Source of the DNA: Agelas oroides | Lineage: Eukaryota > Porifera > Demospongiae > Agelasida > Agelasidae | Direction: 5' to 3' | NCBI GenBank assembly: GCA_949130485.1 | Contig: OX422184.1 | Location: 17,608,324-17,672,323, forward strand | DNA: 64,000 bases | In this document: one piece after another, positions 11,605 through 22,953 of the stretch | Position numbering within the stretch: position 1 is the stretch's first letter | Layout: every line of letters starts with the position of its first letter | Translations under genes and position numbers: made by a program | The notes under the pieces: model-generated | What the model was told of the DNA's origin: nothing | Database searches by the model: none | What the model saw: only the letters and a program-made list of their open reading frames with translations

Positions 11605-12148
11605 ATGATCGAACTCACAAAGAATGTCTCTCCCAAGTGAGAACGAAATGGCCGCTAGCCACGTGGTCCAGATTCATACGCATGTGCGTTTTCCACGGAG
11701 TAAAAAATGGCCGACTTATCATGTAGCTGTGTACCAACAGGAAATGCTCTAGCTTCGCAACGAAGCATTTTCAAAGAAAATTGCTTAAAATTTTCGACCT
11801 TCATCCACCGCTGAGGTTAGTATCGTTTGTGGCACGAATAATCACGTGGAAAGTGAGATGTCACACACACACACACACACACACAGACCAAGTACTGTAA
11901 CCCTTGCTGTGCATGCGCGCCGAGGGTTAATTACCGAAGAGTTAGCTTAGCTAACAGATGACCCCTGGCGTTGTTAAAGCTGGTGTCAGACAGCTCCCAT
12001 ACCTAGCGTTCTAATTAAAGTGCCATTGAAAAATACCTTCCTTTTTTTTAAATTCTACATGAGAATACGTCAGGATACATACAGTAGCATACATGACGCT
12101 AATACATGGTATGTACCCATCTAATGTTACACAGTTAACTCTTTGATT
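11605..12148. other. unassigned, with an (AC)n microsatellite
   Basis: A pure AC dinucleotide run of about 24 nt lies at 11860-11884. A GAGGGTTAA string near 11923 resembles a TTAA-element terminus without a partner. No gene is recognised. Confidence 0.4.
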
Positions 12149-12811
12149 ATAACCCTTTAAACCCCATGTTTTAAACGCGGGCGTCATTTGGAAATACCAA
12201 ATTATTGCTGACTCATCACGTACAGCCAAGCGGTCTGCAAATAGAAGCTTTCCCCCTTTAAGTTACGTGACTCTAGTAGCGAATCGCTGTTGTAGTAGCG
12301 AGAGCAGTTGCTTAAGCTTGAGAAAAAGTTGAAACAAGCAAGTTTGAGAGACTATCTGTATCCAATACACCATGAGACATGGGTAAGCGCTTATAACTCA
12401 GATTTATCATGATAGGTTAGCGTATTAAGCAGACTAAGGGAGCACTGCTACTACTTAGTTGGGTAATTTTAGAGTAGTACTAGTTATAAGCAGCCTTTAT
12501 AGTTCGTAATTCGGTGCTAGACAAGCATAAATACCTCTAAATTTGTTAAATTTCACGTATGCGGTACTACGTTGTGAAAACTAAGCTTATAGCTTGAAAG
12601 GCAAGAAGTGCTATAGCTATGGGAAACCCTTCAACAGAAGTACTAGCCCATAACCAAAGTTCATCTAACCCCAAGAGTGGCTGCACCATCTTGTTCCTAT
12701 GTAAACAGAGCGCATAACATTTCCCTGTTGCTATGATGAGTATACACGTCTACTGTATTGTAACTACATAAAAAGTTACGTGTGTAGACGTCTACGGGAT
12801 ATAAAGGTTAT
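12149..12811. mobile_element. probable degraded TTAA-family element
   Basis: The left end ATAACCCTTTAAACCCC and the reverse complement of the right end, ATAACCTTTATATCCCG, are similar and about 660 bp apart, the size of its relatives. The TTAA sites are altered. A nested TTAACTCTTTGATTAT lies just outside the left end. Confidence 0.4.
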
Positions 12812-15173
12812 TTACTGGATTAGGCTATGAATACCTTCCTTGGTCTGTATTTCCACTTCTGCTTGGAGCTAGCGCTAGAAACTTGAGTCAAGCTTTATTG
12901 AGACAATCTCTGAGGGTTCATGACCTTGGCCACACCCACTCATTAGCGAGTGTTCAATAGTCAGGGCCCTCTGACCAGAGAACGCTCCTCCGGACTAAAA
13001 GCTGCCTAAAATGCCAGAAATGGAGTCCATACAAGGTGAAAGGACTATTTTCTAGGCCTGTTTGTGCAAGAAGGCAGACAAATGGCCCACCCTGCATTGA
13101 CCAGGGCTTTTCTTACAGGCAGCTACAACGGCGTAAAACCGACTCTAAGTGGGGGTGTCCGGTGGCCTCGCACTTTGGTAGCGTGGTGGAGCCCATGGGA
13201 AAGGAATGGAAGTTAATGATGGTGGTAAGCTCTAGTGGTCCTGAGGGAGGAGGGGAGGGAGGAGGTGGCAAGTGGGAGCATGAAGCCTGACTTGCCGTGA
13301 ATTGCAACAGCAACGCGCTTGCACATTACAAACAGTCACGTGGTTACAATCAAATATCGCAAGCATTATCCAATATTCATGGCTTGTATGGGTGCTCCTT
13401 GATGTCATATTCGTATGCAGTTTGAACCTGGGTAAGTTATCGGGCCGTTTCTCCTACAAACGGCCTGGGTATGAGGATCAGTTGACAGCAATCTGGTCTC
13501 TGATTGCACTGAGCAGCTTGTTGCTGAACATCTTTGTCTTTCTCTGCTACCAGACAGCCCTACCACACTCACCTCATACACAACAATCTTAGATACGAAT
13601 ACCCAATACCTTTCCCATGCGACAAGCTCCAGGTCCTGCATCACTCACATCAGATAGGCGGAACATTACTTTTTTATAGTCCGAATGGGTAGAGGGAACT
13701 TTTGTCGAAGGTGCACAACTCTTGTGTGATTAATCACTTTATCCTTTTGGTTGCACTATCACTTTGTGCTTTGTGGAGGGTGAGTGGGTATTCTTCCACA
13801 ACCTAACAACCACTGTTGACATCAAGCAGCATGACCTTTCTTCTAGTGATTATCTTCAGGTGGGGTTCAGGTGAACCCCGTGCCTTACATAGCGAGTCTA
13901 CTAATGCACGACAAACATTTTTCATGCCTATATACCCATTTGATTTCCTAAAGAGAAGATACCCCACTCTTTCGTCGGTCATTTTGGTTGGTAACCGTGC
14001 TTCCCACTGCAGTTGGAGAGTCTACCAAGTACTGAGCAATTTGTGTTCAACCATGTTTGCATTGTCTAGACCTTAAACAAGAAATATGCCAATAACAAAA
14101 TACGAACTGAGATTTTAACACAGGTCATGAATACTGTGAGTACATATGCTCAACTATGTGCGCCATCTTTGTGATGCTATATTGTTGCACATGAAAGTGT
14201 CATAGGGTTCTAGTCTGCACTCAAGCAAAGGTCGTTCTAATTTCATCGTTGAATCACTGAAGCAAGCACAAAACATAGCTACTTCACATCACAACTGCGA
14301 GGTTACTTCAGTGAACCAATGACATTATCATAGTCTTTCCATATCACTCGAAATTATTGATCCAGACCTTAGTATGCCTGAGTGGCTGAAAATTTGTTAG
14401 TGTTTGTATTGACACCTTGCCCTAGTCACTGATATACCCGAGGCTGCTTCTTAAACCCTAAAGACAATGCCTCAGGACAGTGTAAAGAAGGAGGTTGATA
14501 GCAGTCCTCTGTCACCTTTGATACATATAAGTGCCAAAACCATTCCGTATACAATGACACATACATGAAGGTGCAACGGCCACTTCAATTCCAAAGATAG
14601 GGAGCATAACATGTACTCGGTGGTTGTTTCAGATCTGGATTCGTAGGACAGCTGTTTTATCCCTTTTCTTGGCATAGCCCTCCATTGAATGATCACAATG
14701 CAGATGATTGTAAGAGACTGAAATTTCAGCACTGAAGATTGCGTGATCGCCATAGGGACAAAACGTACTGTAACACACTCCATAGTTAAACTTTGATCAC
14801 AAAAGCAAGCATGAATGATGCTACCTCACATTGTAGATGCAAGGTCAACTCTTCAAATCAGTGTCACAAGGTGCCGTGTGTTTTCATGGACTTCATGCTC
14901 CATGTACCAATTTACTGCTACAACAAACTCTCCTGACTGGTCGCTTATCGGGTGTCCAAGTGCACAGGCCGTCCTTACACAAGAAGCATACTGCTGTGAG
15001 TGTTGATAACTTTTGCTAACAAGTTATCATTTGTTTTGAAGATAGGTTGTGCTACAGAGAGGTGCAATAGAGGAAGGTAGGTGACAACACATTCAGACTA
15101 TTGTAGAGAGAAGTGTTGGCACTGGATGGGCCAGTGTATTCTATTGCCATTCTAAGTTTTTGGCATTATGTGT
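12812..15173. other. no recognisable gene
   Basis: The longest frames (13302-13592 plus, 14472-14783 minus) show no family signature. A block near 12915 containing CCACACCCACTCATTAG recurs at about 15735, just outside the hAT-like element. A G/A-rich tract lies at 13245-13275. Confidence 0.3.
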
Positions 15174-15723
15174 GGGTTCACTAGGGACCACGCACATTAT
15201 TCTTTTTTATTTGCCCATTGTTCTATTCCTGCATTCCTTAGTGATGTAAATTTATTCTCCAGTTAATCCTATTATTCTCAAGAAATTCTTCACAAAAAAT
15301 CTGAAAACACAAGAAAAGAGTGAAAAACACTAGAGATTCTGACAATTCACTGTGTCGAGGACTTCTTCCCCTTCGGAGGTGCTGGATTGGCATCAATCTT
15401 TTCGCTTTCTTCCCAACTCAGAAGCACTTGAGCACGCAGCCTTTCTAGCAAACTCACTATAGGACGCGATTCACAATCACTAGAAGTAGTAGATGCGCTA
15501 CAGAGGCCCCCTTAGCGTCCGTTGTGGACCCATTGTTGATACTGCTGCTAACAGTATAAATAGAAGTAGAACGGCTGTCGGCCATTTTTTTTTTCTGCTC
15601 CATGTGGCATTATGTATTAAAATTACGTCATTCGGAAATTTCGCCCTAAAATTCTTTTTCAGAGAAATCAGCCCATTATTCCCCAAGAAATTCCCGAATA
15701 ATGCGCGTGTCCCTAGGGTTCAC
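15174..15723. mobile_element. hAT-like deletion derivative, 8-bp TSD GGGTTCAC
   Basis: The direct repeat GGGTTCAC (15174-15181 and 15716-15723) flanks a 534-bp unit. Its inverted ends read TAGGGACCACGCACATTATTC and, reverse-complemented, TAGGGACACGCGCATTATTC. The 8-bp duplication and short TIRs fit hAT. The interior carries a CCTATTATTCTC block also seen around the hAT transposase C-terminus at 34.0 kb, and a coding remnant on the minus strand. Confidence 0.75.
15347..15505 (-). pseudogene. possible hAT transposase N-terminal remnant
   Basis: A minus-strand frame ending in a stop at 15347-15349 reads SLLERLRAQVLLSW, then IDANPAPPKGKKS. From memory this resembles the linker after the BED zinc finger in some hAT transposases (SLLxRLR....NPPPKGKKS style). 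It lies inside the hAT-like element 15174-15723, which supports the reading. No BED finger or catalytic region is present. Confidence 0.4.
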
Positions 15724-15908
15724 AGCTTTGACCACACCCACTCATTAGTGAGCTCTCAAATATGTGGGATAATATCTGCAATTTCTCGCAATATTGTTGT
15801 GAAGTACAACTGAGCCCAACCAAGCTGACTTTACAGGGAAGTTGCAACGCTCACCTTCCGCCATTTACACTTTTGATACCTACAGTTGTCCATGGGAACT
15901 GAGTCACA

Positions 15909-16326
15909 ATCCTGGCTAGGCCCTGATGGATTATGCTAGCATAATTTTGAGAATAATAGGTAGCAAAAAGAATTAAGAATTATTCAAGATTTCCAAAAAG
16001 GTACATTTTGGGGTCACATGAATGATGAGTCACATCCCTTTCCAGATTATTATTAATTATTAATTCTACAGAAAAGAATCTATACTTATTGGCAGTTATT
16101 GCTTCACTACCTGTATTGCTTGAATCTCTTCTTCTGGACCAGTTGCGATTTACTTTTCAAAAAAGTTATTATTATGTTATTAAATATATATTTTAATGAG
16201 AATAATAGGTGCAACAAAAAGAATAATTGGTAGAATGAAAAGAATAATAGGTGAGACTTTCAAGAACAAAAGAATAGAATAATAGGTAGAAAAAAAAAGA
16301 ATAATCCATCAAGGCCTAATCCTGGC
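15909..16326. mobile_element. hAT-like MITE, 402 bp, 8-bp TSD ATCCTGGC
   Basis: The TSD ATCCTGGC is at 15909-15916 and 16319-16326. The inverted ends are TAGGCCCTGATGGATTAT and TAGGCCTTGATGGATTAT. The interior contains five copies of a motif close to AGAATAATAGGT (about 15951, 16200, 16223, 16242, 16277). Repeated subterminal motifs of this kind serve as transposase-binding sites in hAT elements. Confidence 0.8.
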
Positions 16327-17907
16327 TGAATGAGAGGAATCACTGCATGGGCTGGGGAGGTTTCTGGCTCCTCTTGAATTGTCTCAATAGCCATAGCCAT
16401 GGAGTCATTTGTCATTTAACGCATGAAAATTGCTGACGCCTTTAGGCATCTTTCGCACATAAAGGGCTAAAGGTTGTAAAAATTTCGGGCACATAGGGCG
16501 CTATCGGGGTTAAAGGGATTATTAAAGTTACATTCCAAGTTGTTGTGGTTGCTCTTAAGCGATACTATCGCAGCCCAGGGCGAATAACTACAAGCTTCGT
16601 ATTCGGTCTGTGGTTAGGTTGGGTCCCCCCTACAAATACAAGTGGGTTGGTCCAGAAGCCCTCAAGGGGCGGAGCACAATGAATGCTGGAAGCCCGAGTG
16701 GTCGTCGATCGCTTCGATCATAAAAACGACTTATTGGGCATGTTTTCTTTTCAATGCCTGTAAGCAGAAACACAGCACTAACTGCGGAGATACAGTGGCC
16801 CTTGGCCCAATTATTCGAACACCCCCCTTTTTCAGGAGAAATGATTAATTATTGTATTCCAAGCATTCAAACACCCCCCTTTTCCAGGAAAAATGATTGT
16901 TTGAAATTATTCCAATATGCGAACACCTACACTTTGTGGAACTCAAACGGGGGGGTAGCGGAACGTCTACTAGCTTTTGACAGTCTCTGTAGAGCTACAG
17001 CGACGGTTACCAAACGTCTTCTAGCATACTACAGGCGTTTCCAAATGTATACTATACTACTGCGTTTCTGCATATCTACTGGATTCCTACTGTCACTGCG
17101 GAGCTCGAACTGGGGTTGCTAAATGTGTACCAGCCTTCGACAGACTCTGCGAGCTAGAACATTGCAATGCATGTGTCCTTTGTAACTTAGTTCACAGTAC
17201 TTTTTATTCTGCTTCTTGCTTGAGGGAAGTTTGGCCTGCCTGTTTGTGTTATTTCCTGATCAAACCAATGTGGTGAGTATGTATAATCGCTCCAACTACA
17301 AGAAGATAAAGATCTGCTATGGTAGCAATGCACATGTACTGGCTTTAGTAACCTTCCATTCTCTTATCATTTGGTAGTATCAACACTGAGGTACGACGGG
17401 CGCAAAAACTAGCAGGTGTACTCTAATGTATGTCACATTCCACAAAGTCGATCACCTATCATAGTGATTTCAGGATAATCTTGCACTGACATTTACACAT
17501 GTGCTATCTCAGTTGATGTAAAATGTGGGTATTGATAAATGTTAATACAAAGATGAACTGAATATGTAAAAAGAAAATGTGAGTGGTTCAAGTAAACTTC
17601 AAATGTTATTCATAGAATCACTTGCCAATTAAGGTGGGTGTGGCTAACACCCACTGGATGATATATATACTATACCTGCACATTTGTAGATGAAGAAAAG
17701 TAACTTTAATAACCTGTTTCCATTGCTGTAAACCTCAATTTTAATAGAACTTGAGTCATGTGACATAAAGTTTGAATTTTACTTGAACTGCCCACAACTG
17801 TTAGATGCGTAAGTCCTGTGATGTTTATTGTAAATGGTTTAGTAGTAGGTGGTATTGGTGTTTGGGAATGTGTGATTGTTTCTATTAGAGTGAATGGAGC
17901 AATATCG
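16327..17907. other. unassigned, with two repeat blocks
   Basis: The block 16650-16810 is similar to 41190-41350 (shared GTCGTCGAT, GACTTATTGG and TCTCAATGCC-like strings). At 16800-16935 there are about three degenerate copies of a unit around TTCGAACACCCCCCTTTT. No gene is recognised; the frames here are short. Confidence 0.35.
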
Positions 17908-18773
17908 TTGCAAATGATGCTGATACCTGAGGATTATTGCTGAGTTAAAGGTGTGTTGTCTTAGTATTAGTGTTATTGCTTTTCAATTGTGTACACAGCA
18001 AGTTGTCTTACTGCTCTTGGTGTAATTAATAAGTTTGTCTCAAATGCCTTCAGCAGAGGAGTACATTTGTCTTGCTGAAGGCACCTTTGTTTGGTGTTGT
18101 GAATCAGCAAAGCACGTGTGGTTGGGTAAGAATACAGTCGATGAGATGGTCAGTCGTCACACATGTGAGATTATCTACAAGCAGGTCATGTGAAGTAGAT
18201 TGTATGTTCTTAAGAAAGGTAATCATGTCAATAATTTGGTCCCTTGTTGGTGCAGTCAGGTCGTGTAGGGGGTAAAGATTCGTTGCACTCTTGGCAGATC
18301 AACAGTGGGTAGCCCATGGTGGGGACTCACAAACTCCGTCAAGTTCACTAAGTATAGTCAGGGCTAGTTAATTGATGGTTTAAGTTTGTAGATATTCACA
18401 GGTCATGTACCTCCTTGCTCACTACCACTTCTACAAGCCACTGTGCATCCTGCTACTCCACCATGGCAAAACACACATGACCACACCAGTGAAACATTCC
18501 AGACAACTTCTCACTGTAAATGACTTGGTTGTGTTGGGTTACATCTAACCACTTCCACTTGACTCAATAGTGGAATTTCTAGGAATGTGTTTGCGTTCTC
18601 TATATCTAAACCCTTTCTGTTTATGCTAAACATACGAAATTAAGATATTTTTCTCAGGTCTGCTTGGACTTCAGCTCCCTGTCATATGGCTCCCTGTCAT
18701 TCTGGGTCCGCCCCTTCTGCAGCTCTACTAGTGGGGGATTATGTACTCCATCACTAAACCGAGTTAACAATAC
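17908..18773. repeat. 866-bp dispersed repeat, copy A
   Basis: Nearly identical to 39849-40732 over its whole length, from TTGCAAATGATGCTGATACC to GAGTTAACAATAC. The differences seen are scattered substitutions, one short local duplication in the second copy (GTGAAGTAGATTGTAT) and small indels. No convincing long frame runs through it. It is either a transposable element segment or a recent segmental duplication. Confidence 0.8.
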
Positions 18774-19300
18774 CAAATAAGTATTCTAAATCGAATGAAG
18801 TGCCCTGATTATAGATAGACAGGTAGTGTCCTTGTTAGAAGTAGAAGAAGAAGGAGTTTGGCTATCTCACGGAGACCAGGGTGGAAGTCAGTCCTCAAGG
18901 CCATACCATGTGTGTTTAACAACAATGGCAGTGAGAATAGTTCACCATGTAACAGCTGTGAAGTTTACGTACAATAACATTGGTTTCATTTAGGAGCAAC
19001 TGGACCTGCTAGATATTATTTACAGGTTTGTACAAGACCGTATCGCCAGCATAGAGGTTGAGATTGGTTCGGCTGGACCAGGGTTGGTAGCAAACATTAG
19101 GTCTCAGCTACGTCAAATGATGACGGTCAAGGCCGCACATGGTGGCAGGAAGATGAGGCTTGCAGAATAGGAGAACAGGATAGTTGGCATTAGCTACCTG
19201 TAACCTTTCTCACCGCATCCGCCCCAGCTTCTGCCTGGACAAACAACTGTGGGCCCAGCACTGAACCTTGAGGAACTCTTGATACACTCCTGATAAAATA
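18774..19300 (-). mobile_element. degraded non-LTR retrotransposon fragment
   Basis: The part 18960-19290 matches the reverse transcriptase fragments at 21650-21850 and 42478-42700, with strings such as AGTTTACGTACAATAA and CAGGTTTGTACAAGACC and a decayed GGGCCCAGCACTGAACC. The part 18779-18951 is the inverted counterpart of 40760-40952. Confidence 0.5.
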
Positions 19301-19411
19301 AAGATGTCAAATCGCACCACTATCCCTACCCGTCGAGGAGGCAGTGCTAACCTTATTACACCTGGCCTGCAGGTAGTAGAGCATTACACTAGAACTTATG
19401 TAGCTATTTTA

Positions 19412-19745
19412 TTGGGGCGAGCCTGAGTGAGCCCCACACTAGAGGGACTGCATTGCAGAAACGTGTGTATACGTACGTGCTTGTTTGCTTGCTTGCTTGT
19501 GGCCATATACCGTAAATTTTAAATGAGCGCGGTTAAACTTTAAAACTATGACGACCGAGCTCATGCACTCGGTAGCCGGGTAGGTGAAGGCAAGGGCTAT
19601 TGCCAGAGTGCAGCGTCGGTGACCTGGAGCGGAGACGACTGAAGTTGAAGCACGCATGGCAACCTACTCCTTGGCGCTACAGATCATTAACGGCAGGCTG
19701 CTCACAGGCAGTACAAATTTCAATCACGACGGTGGTTGGTCGCTC
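19412..19745 (+). repeat. dispersed repeat starting TTGGGGCGAGCCTGAGTGAG
   Basis: After the 5' block the sequence runs parallel to 34698-34960 for about 260-330 bp, including GGACTGCATTGC, TGTGGCCATATAC and CAGGCTGCTCACAGG. The end is followed by CTCCAG|GTAAGG, a good 5' splice site, so the repeat may include a captured exon. No protein family is recognised. Confidence 0.55.
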
Positions 19746-20544
19746 CAGGTAAGGGTCATGCATAAACGGTGCTTATAAACACCAATAATTCAGCTGATGA
19801 CTTTAGTGTAAAGCTTAGTCCATGCATATGTAGCCACACTGACAGTAGCTGTCCTGGCTGTTGGCAGTGTGATACCTAGCTGTCTCTGGTGAAGACTTAT
19901 CAAGATACCTACTTGTTTGTGACAAATCCTATGCCAAACCCGTTTGCTGCTTGCTCAGGCTTGCCCCCACAATGTTCAACGTTTTGCTGCTTGGAATGTT
20001 TTATATGATTTATGATGCAACAGTTGACGCTAACTTCAGTCTTGTGCTCAGTTACTGTAGCTCACGAAGGGTCATTGAGCTGGGGTGTTGTGTAGACATT
20101 GTGAAAGAGGCATTGTCCATGGAGTAATTGGATGTAGTCTCTCCAATGTTTTCACATCAGAGCAAGTGCATAGACGTATCCATTACTCCTTACTCCATAC
20201 TGGTTATAAGGCTGGAGGTGACTTGGGTTCAGTTTTGGAGTCAGATTTTTGACAAGAATGGAGATACGGTGCATTAAAGGCATGTATAGGCTAGAACTAG
20301 TCTCAGGTGAAAAAAATTCAGGGATAAAAGGGTTAATACCAGCAGATTTAATACCAGACAGGATGTACTTGAAACATAGTCTTCAAGAAACCAAAATAGA
20401 ACTGACAGAAGCCTGTCAGAAAAAGAACTCATTAGCAAGGCTCAGTTTCAGCCTATGTTTTCATGAGGAAGCCACTGGGACATAAGAACTTTTTTTGAAA
20501 TAATTTGAGTAGATTTTAAAGATGCTTTTCGGCCATACAAATTA
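19746..20544. other. no recognisable gene
   Basis: One plus-strand frame (20249-20485, 78 codons) spans an unpaired GGGTTAA terminus-like string at about 20328. Nothing else is recognised. Confidence 0.3.
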
Positions 20545-20900
20545 TTGGGGCGAGCCTGAGCGAGTCCCACATAGACGGTACAACTGGGAGATTTCATATA
20601 GGGTATGACCGTCACCCGCACGCTGCGCTTGGTCGCACAAAGTTTGTAGGGCTTCCAATATCGCATTAGCGTACATGGCTTCCGTGACCGCAAGAGAATC
20701 ACCCGTGCGCTGCGCTTGGTCGCACGACGTAGGGCTTCCAATATTGCATTAGCGTACATGGCTTCCGTGACCGCAAGAGAATCACCCGTGCGCTGCGCTT
20801 GGTCGCCCGATGTAGGGCTTCCAATATCGCATTAGCGTACATGGCTTCCGTGACCGGAAGGGAAGCCAACATAGACGGTACAACTGGGAGATTTCATATA
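20545..20900 (+). repeat. 83-bp tandem repeat framed by a 30-bp direct repeat
   Basis: The segment begins with the TTGGGGCGAGCCTGAGCGAG block. Three units of 83 bp follow (GTACATGGCTTCCGTG recurs at 20671, 20754 and 20837). Before and after the array lies the same string beginning ACATAGACGGTACAACTGGG (about 20569 and 20871). The array is therefore bracketed by a duplicated sequence. Confidence 0.7.
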
Positions 20901-21460
20901 TTCTGCCCGGAAAGTCTTGTACTGCCAGACTGTTTTGGTGTTAGTCTTGCTTTTGTAGTTCACAGTATGAATTCTACTAAAGATCAACGTGTCTTCTCTC
21001 TGCTAACCTCCGAATTAATGGTGGATGAGAGAGAGAGAGAGGCTTCAACGCAGGCGGGAGAGGGAGAGGGCACGCCGTGACTCTGAGACAGTTGAACAAA
21101 GGGAGGAACGGTTGAAAAAACGATGAGAGCTGCGCAGCTCAGACTGTCCAACAAAGAGTCATGTCTGCAACAAAGCCATGACTCGTTCAGAAAACACCTC
21201 GACAAGGGAAGCAAGCCATAGCAAGTCTCACTACAGCGCCCCTTTTCTCTGTGGGACTCCATCTCGACATCTTGTCGAACTCTATCCCGACCATCCTTCC
21301 CTTGGGGACCCAGAACAGTGTATATATTGGGTGTGGTGATTGAGTTGCCATTGGTAGCATTAATCTGTGTGGGCTCTACACTCCTCTCCTCTCTTGGTAG
21401 AGTACCAGTTCAAAAATTTTAGCCGGGCACCCTTTGAAAGTTTTAAACCCTCCTACTTTT
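20901..21460. other. no recognisable gene
   Basis: Short frames only. A GA-rich patch (GAGAGAGAGAG) lies at about 21030. No repeat relation to the rest of the window was noted. Confidence 0.3.
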
Positions 21461-21860
21461 TCAACTTGTGGCTACGCTCCTGTTAGTTGGTGGTAAATAA
21501 ATCACATTGACTACTACTACAGAACAACTCACCTTGGACTCCTGATTCATTCTTACACTTGCAATAATGATTTGATACCGGATACGAGTATGTTTGTGAG
21601 ATATGTACACATACTTAGTTTTGAGGTGCAAGCACATTGCAGCCATAAAGTTTACGTACAATAAGATTGATTTAATTTTGGAACTCCTGGAACTGCTGAA
21701 CATTTACAGGTTTGTACAAGACCATATCATCAGCATAGCAGTTGAGATCAGCTTTGGCTGGACCATGGTTGGTAGCAAACATCATTGATGTAGAGGATGA
21801 ATAGCAGTGGGCCCAGTACAGAACCCTGAGGGACTCCTGATAAACTGAAAAAATAAAGTG
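21461..21860 (-). pseudogene. non-LTR retrotransposon reverse transcriptase fragment
   Basis: On the minus strand 21790-21850 reads GVPQGSVLGPLLFILYIND, a hallmark segment of non-LTR reverse transcriptases. About 60 bases further on, after a frame change, comes NCYADDMVLYK, the YADD catalytic box. The frame shift and later stops make it a pseudogene. The downstream part (21480-21630) is shared with 42270-42420 and 43060-43210. This is probably a LINE of the Jockey/CR1/RTE-like type, but the clade cannot be told from this piece. Confidence 0.75.
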
Positions 21861-21889
21861 GGGTGGGTAAGGTGCCCCAAGGATGCTAA

Positions 21890-22199
21890 AGTCAAGGTGA
21901 GTACTTGAGCCGTTTTTGAGTTATCGTTGTTTGACAAGTGGTCTGAACAAAGAAAGAAAGAAGACGAAAAATGGCACTTTCGCTACCGCACACTTTAGCG
22001 TTTAGCTGTCTTCCGCGTGGCTTTTGGCCACGTATATGAGTCTTGCTGATCACAAAGCACTCAAAGAGGAAGCCTGGGCGCTTAAATAAGCTTTTAGCGT
22101 GTTTGTGGTGAAGTTATACGTCTTTTGCTTAAGTATTGCATATATTGCGCATCGGCGCCATCCCTACATAGAGAGTCTACCGACTCTCTGATGAAATGT
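21890..22199 (+). repeat. dispersed repeat, inverted partner of 61575-61900
   Basis: The block runs from the GTTTTTGAGTTATCGTTG region to the hairpin AGAGAGTCTACCGACTCTCT. The same block occurs in reverse orientation at 61575-61900. Both copies contain GCCACGCGGAAGACAGCTAA (or its complement), and both carry a TTTC/GAAA-type microsatellite near the outer end. Confidence 0.7.
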
Positions 22200-22571
22200 C
22201 AAGCTTTCATAGGTTGCCCTCTGAAAATGCGAAGAAATCTTGCGTCATTGTATTTTTGTGTGAAAATGTACCATGAAAATACTCAGAAAAGTATTTTGAA
22301 GAAAAATCTCATAACCCTATGAAAATCAGAGTTCACCTAGTTATGAAAAATTTTAATATAGTTTTGTTAGTATGCTCCCTATAAAAATAATTAGACCAAC
22401 AGAGAGCTTTGCTGACTTGAGAAGCTTCTTCATATCCCAGTCCTACAAGGAGTGGAAATGGGGAGAGGCAAAGTTCCGTGGGTCTCTTCTCTCATTCTGT
22501 TTGGATGCCAAACCTGCATTCAAAATACCACTCCGAGAGGTTTCTCAGGTGTGTGAGTGTGTGTGTGTGTG
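22200..22571. other. no recognisable gene
   Basis: Two short frames (22125-22322 and 22372-22572) show no family. A GT-rich run lies at 22550-22570. Confidence 0.3.
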
Positions 22572-22953
22572 ATGCAATAGCACGCAGAAATGTGATGGTT
22601 TGGTAAAGAAATTTTTCATCTGAAACTATTCAGTTTCGATGTTATTTATTCCTATACTGGTGATACGTTTGTTGAGTATCACTATGAAATACTGAGCAAC
22701 TGCAATCATTCAATCTTTCAATCATTCATGTTTGCATATGTAATTTCTTATGTGTATTTGTCTTAAAACCAGCACACAACTTAAAACTATCATAGTGCTC
22801 CTTTCACTGTACAATTCTTTGCTGGTTAAGTACAAACTGGAGATGTGCTAGAGACTCCATACTTTTCTAGCATTTTCACAAGGTGCTGGACTACATACTG
22901 CTCTGGATTCTGTTCTCTACTACATACACTATGTAGTAGTAGAGAACAGAATC
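22572..22953 (+). repeat. dispersed repeat ending in a hairpin
   Basis: Shared with 59229-59485 and 61258-61560, and in part with 60024-60175: CACGCAGAAATGTGATGG, TATCACTATGAAATACTGAG and others. The end, 22906-22953, is an almost perfect inverted repeat (GATTCTGTTCTCTACTACATA and its complement, with a 3-nt insertion). Confidence 0.65.
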
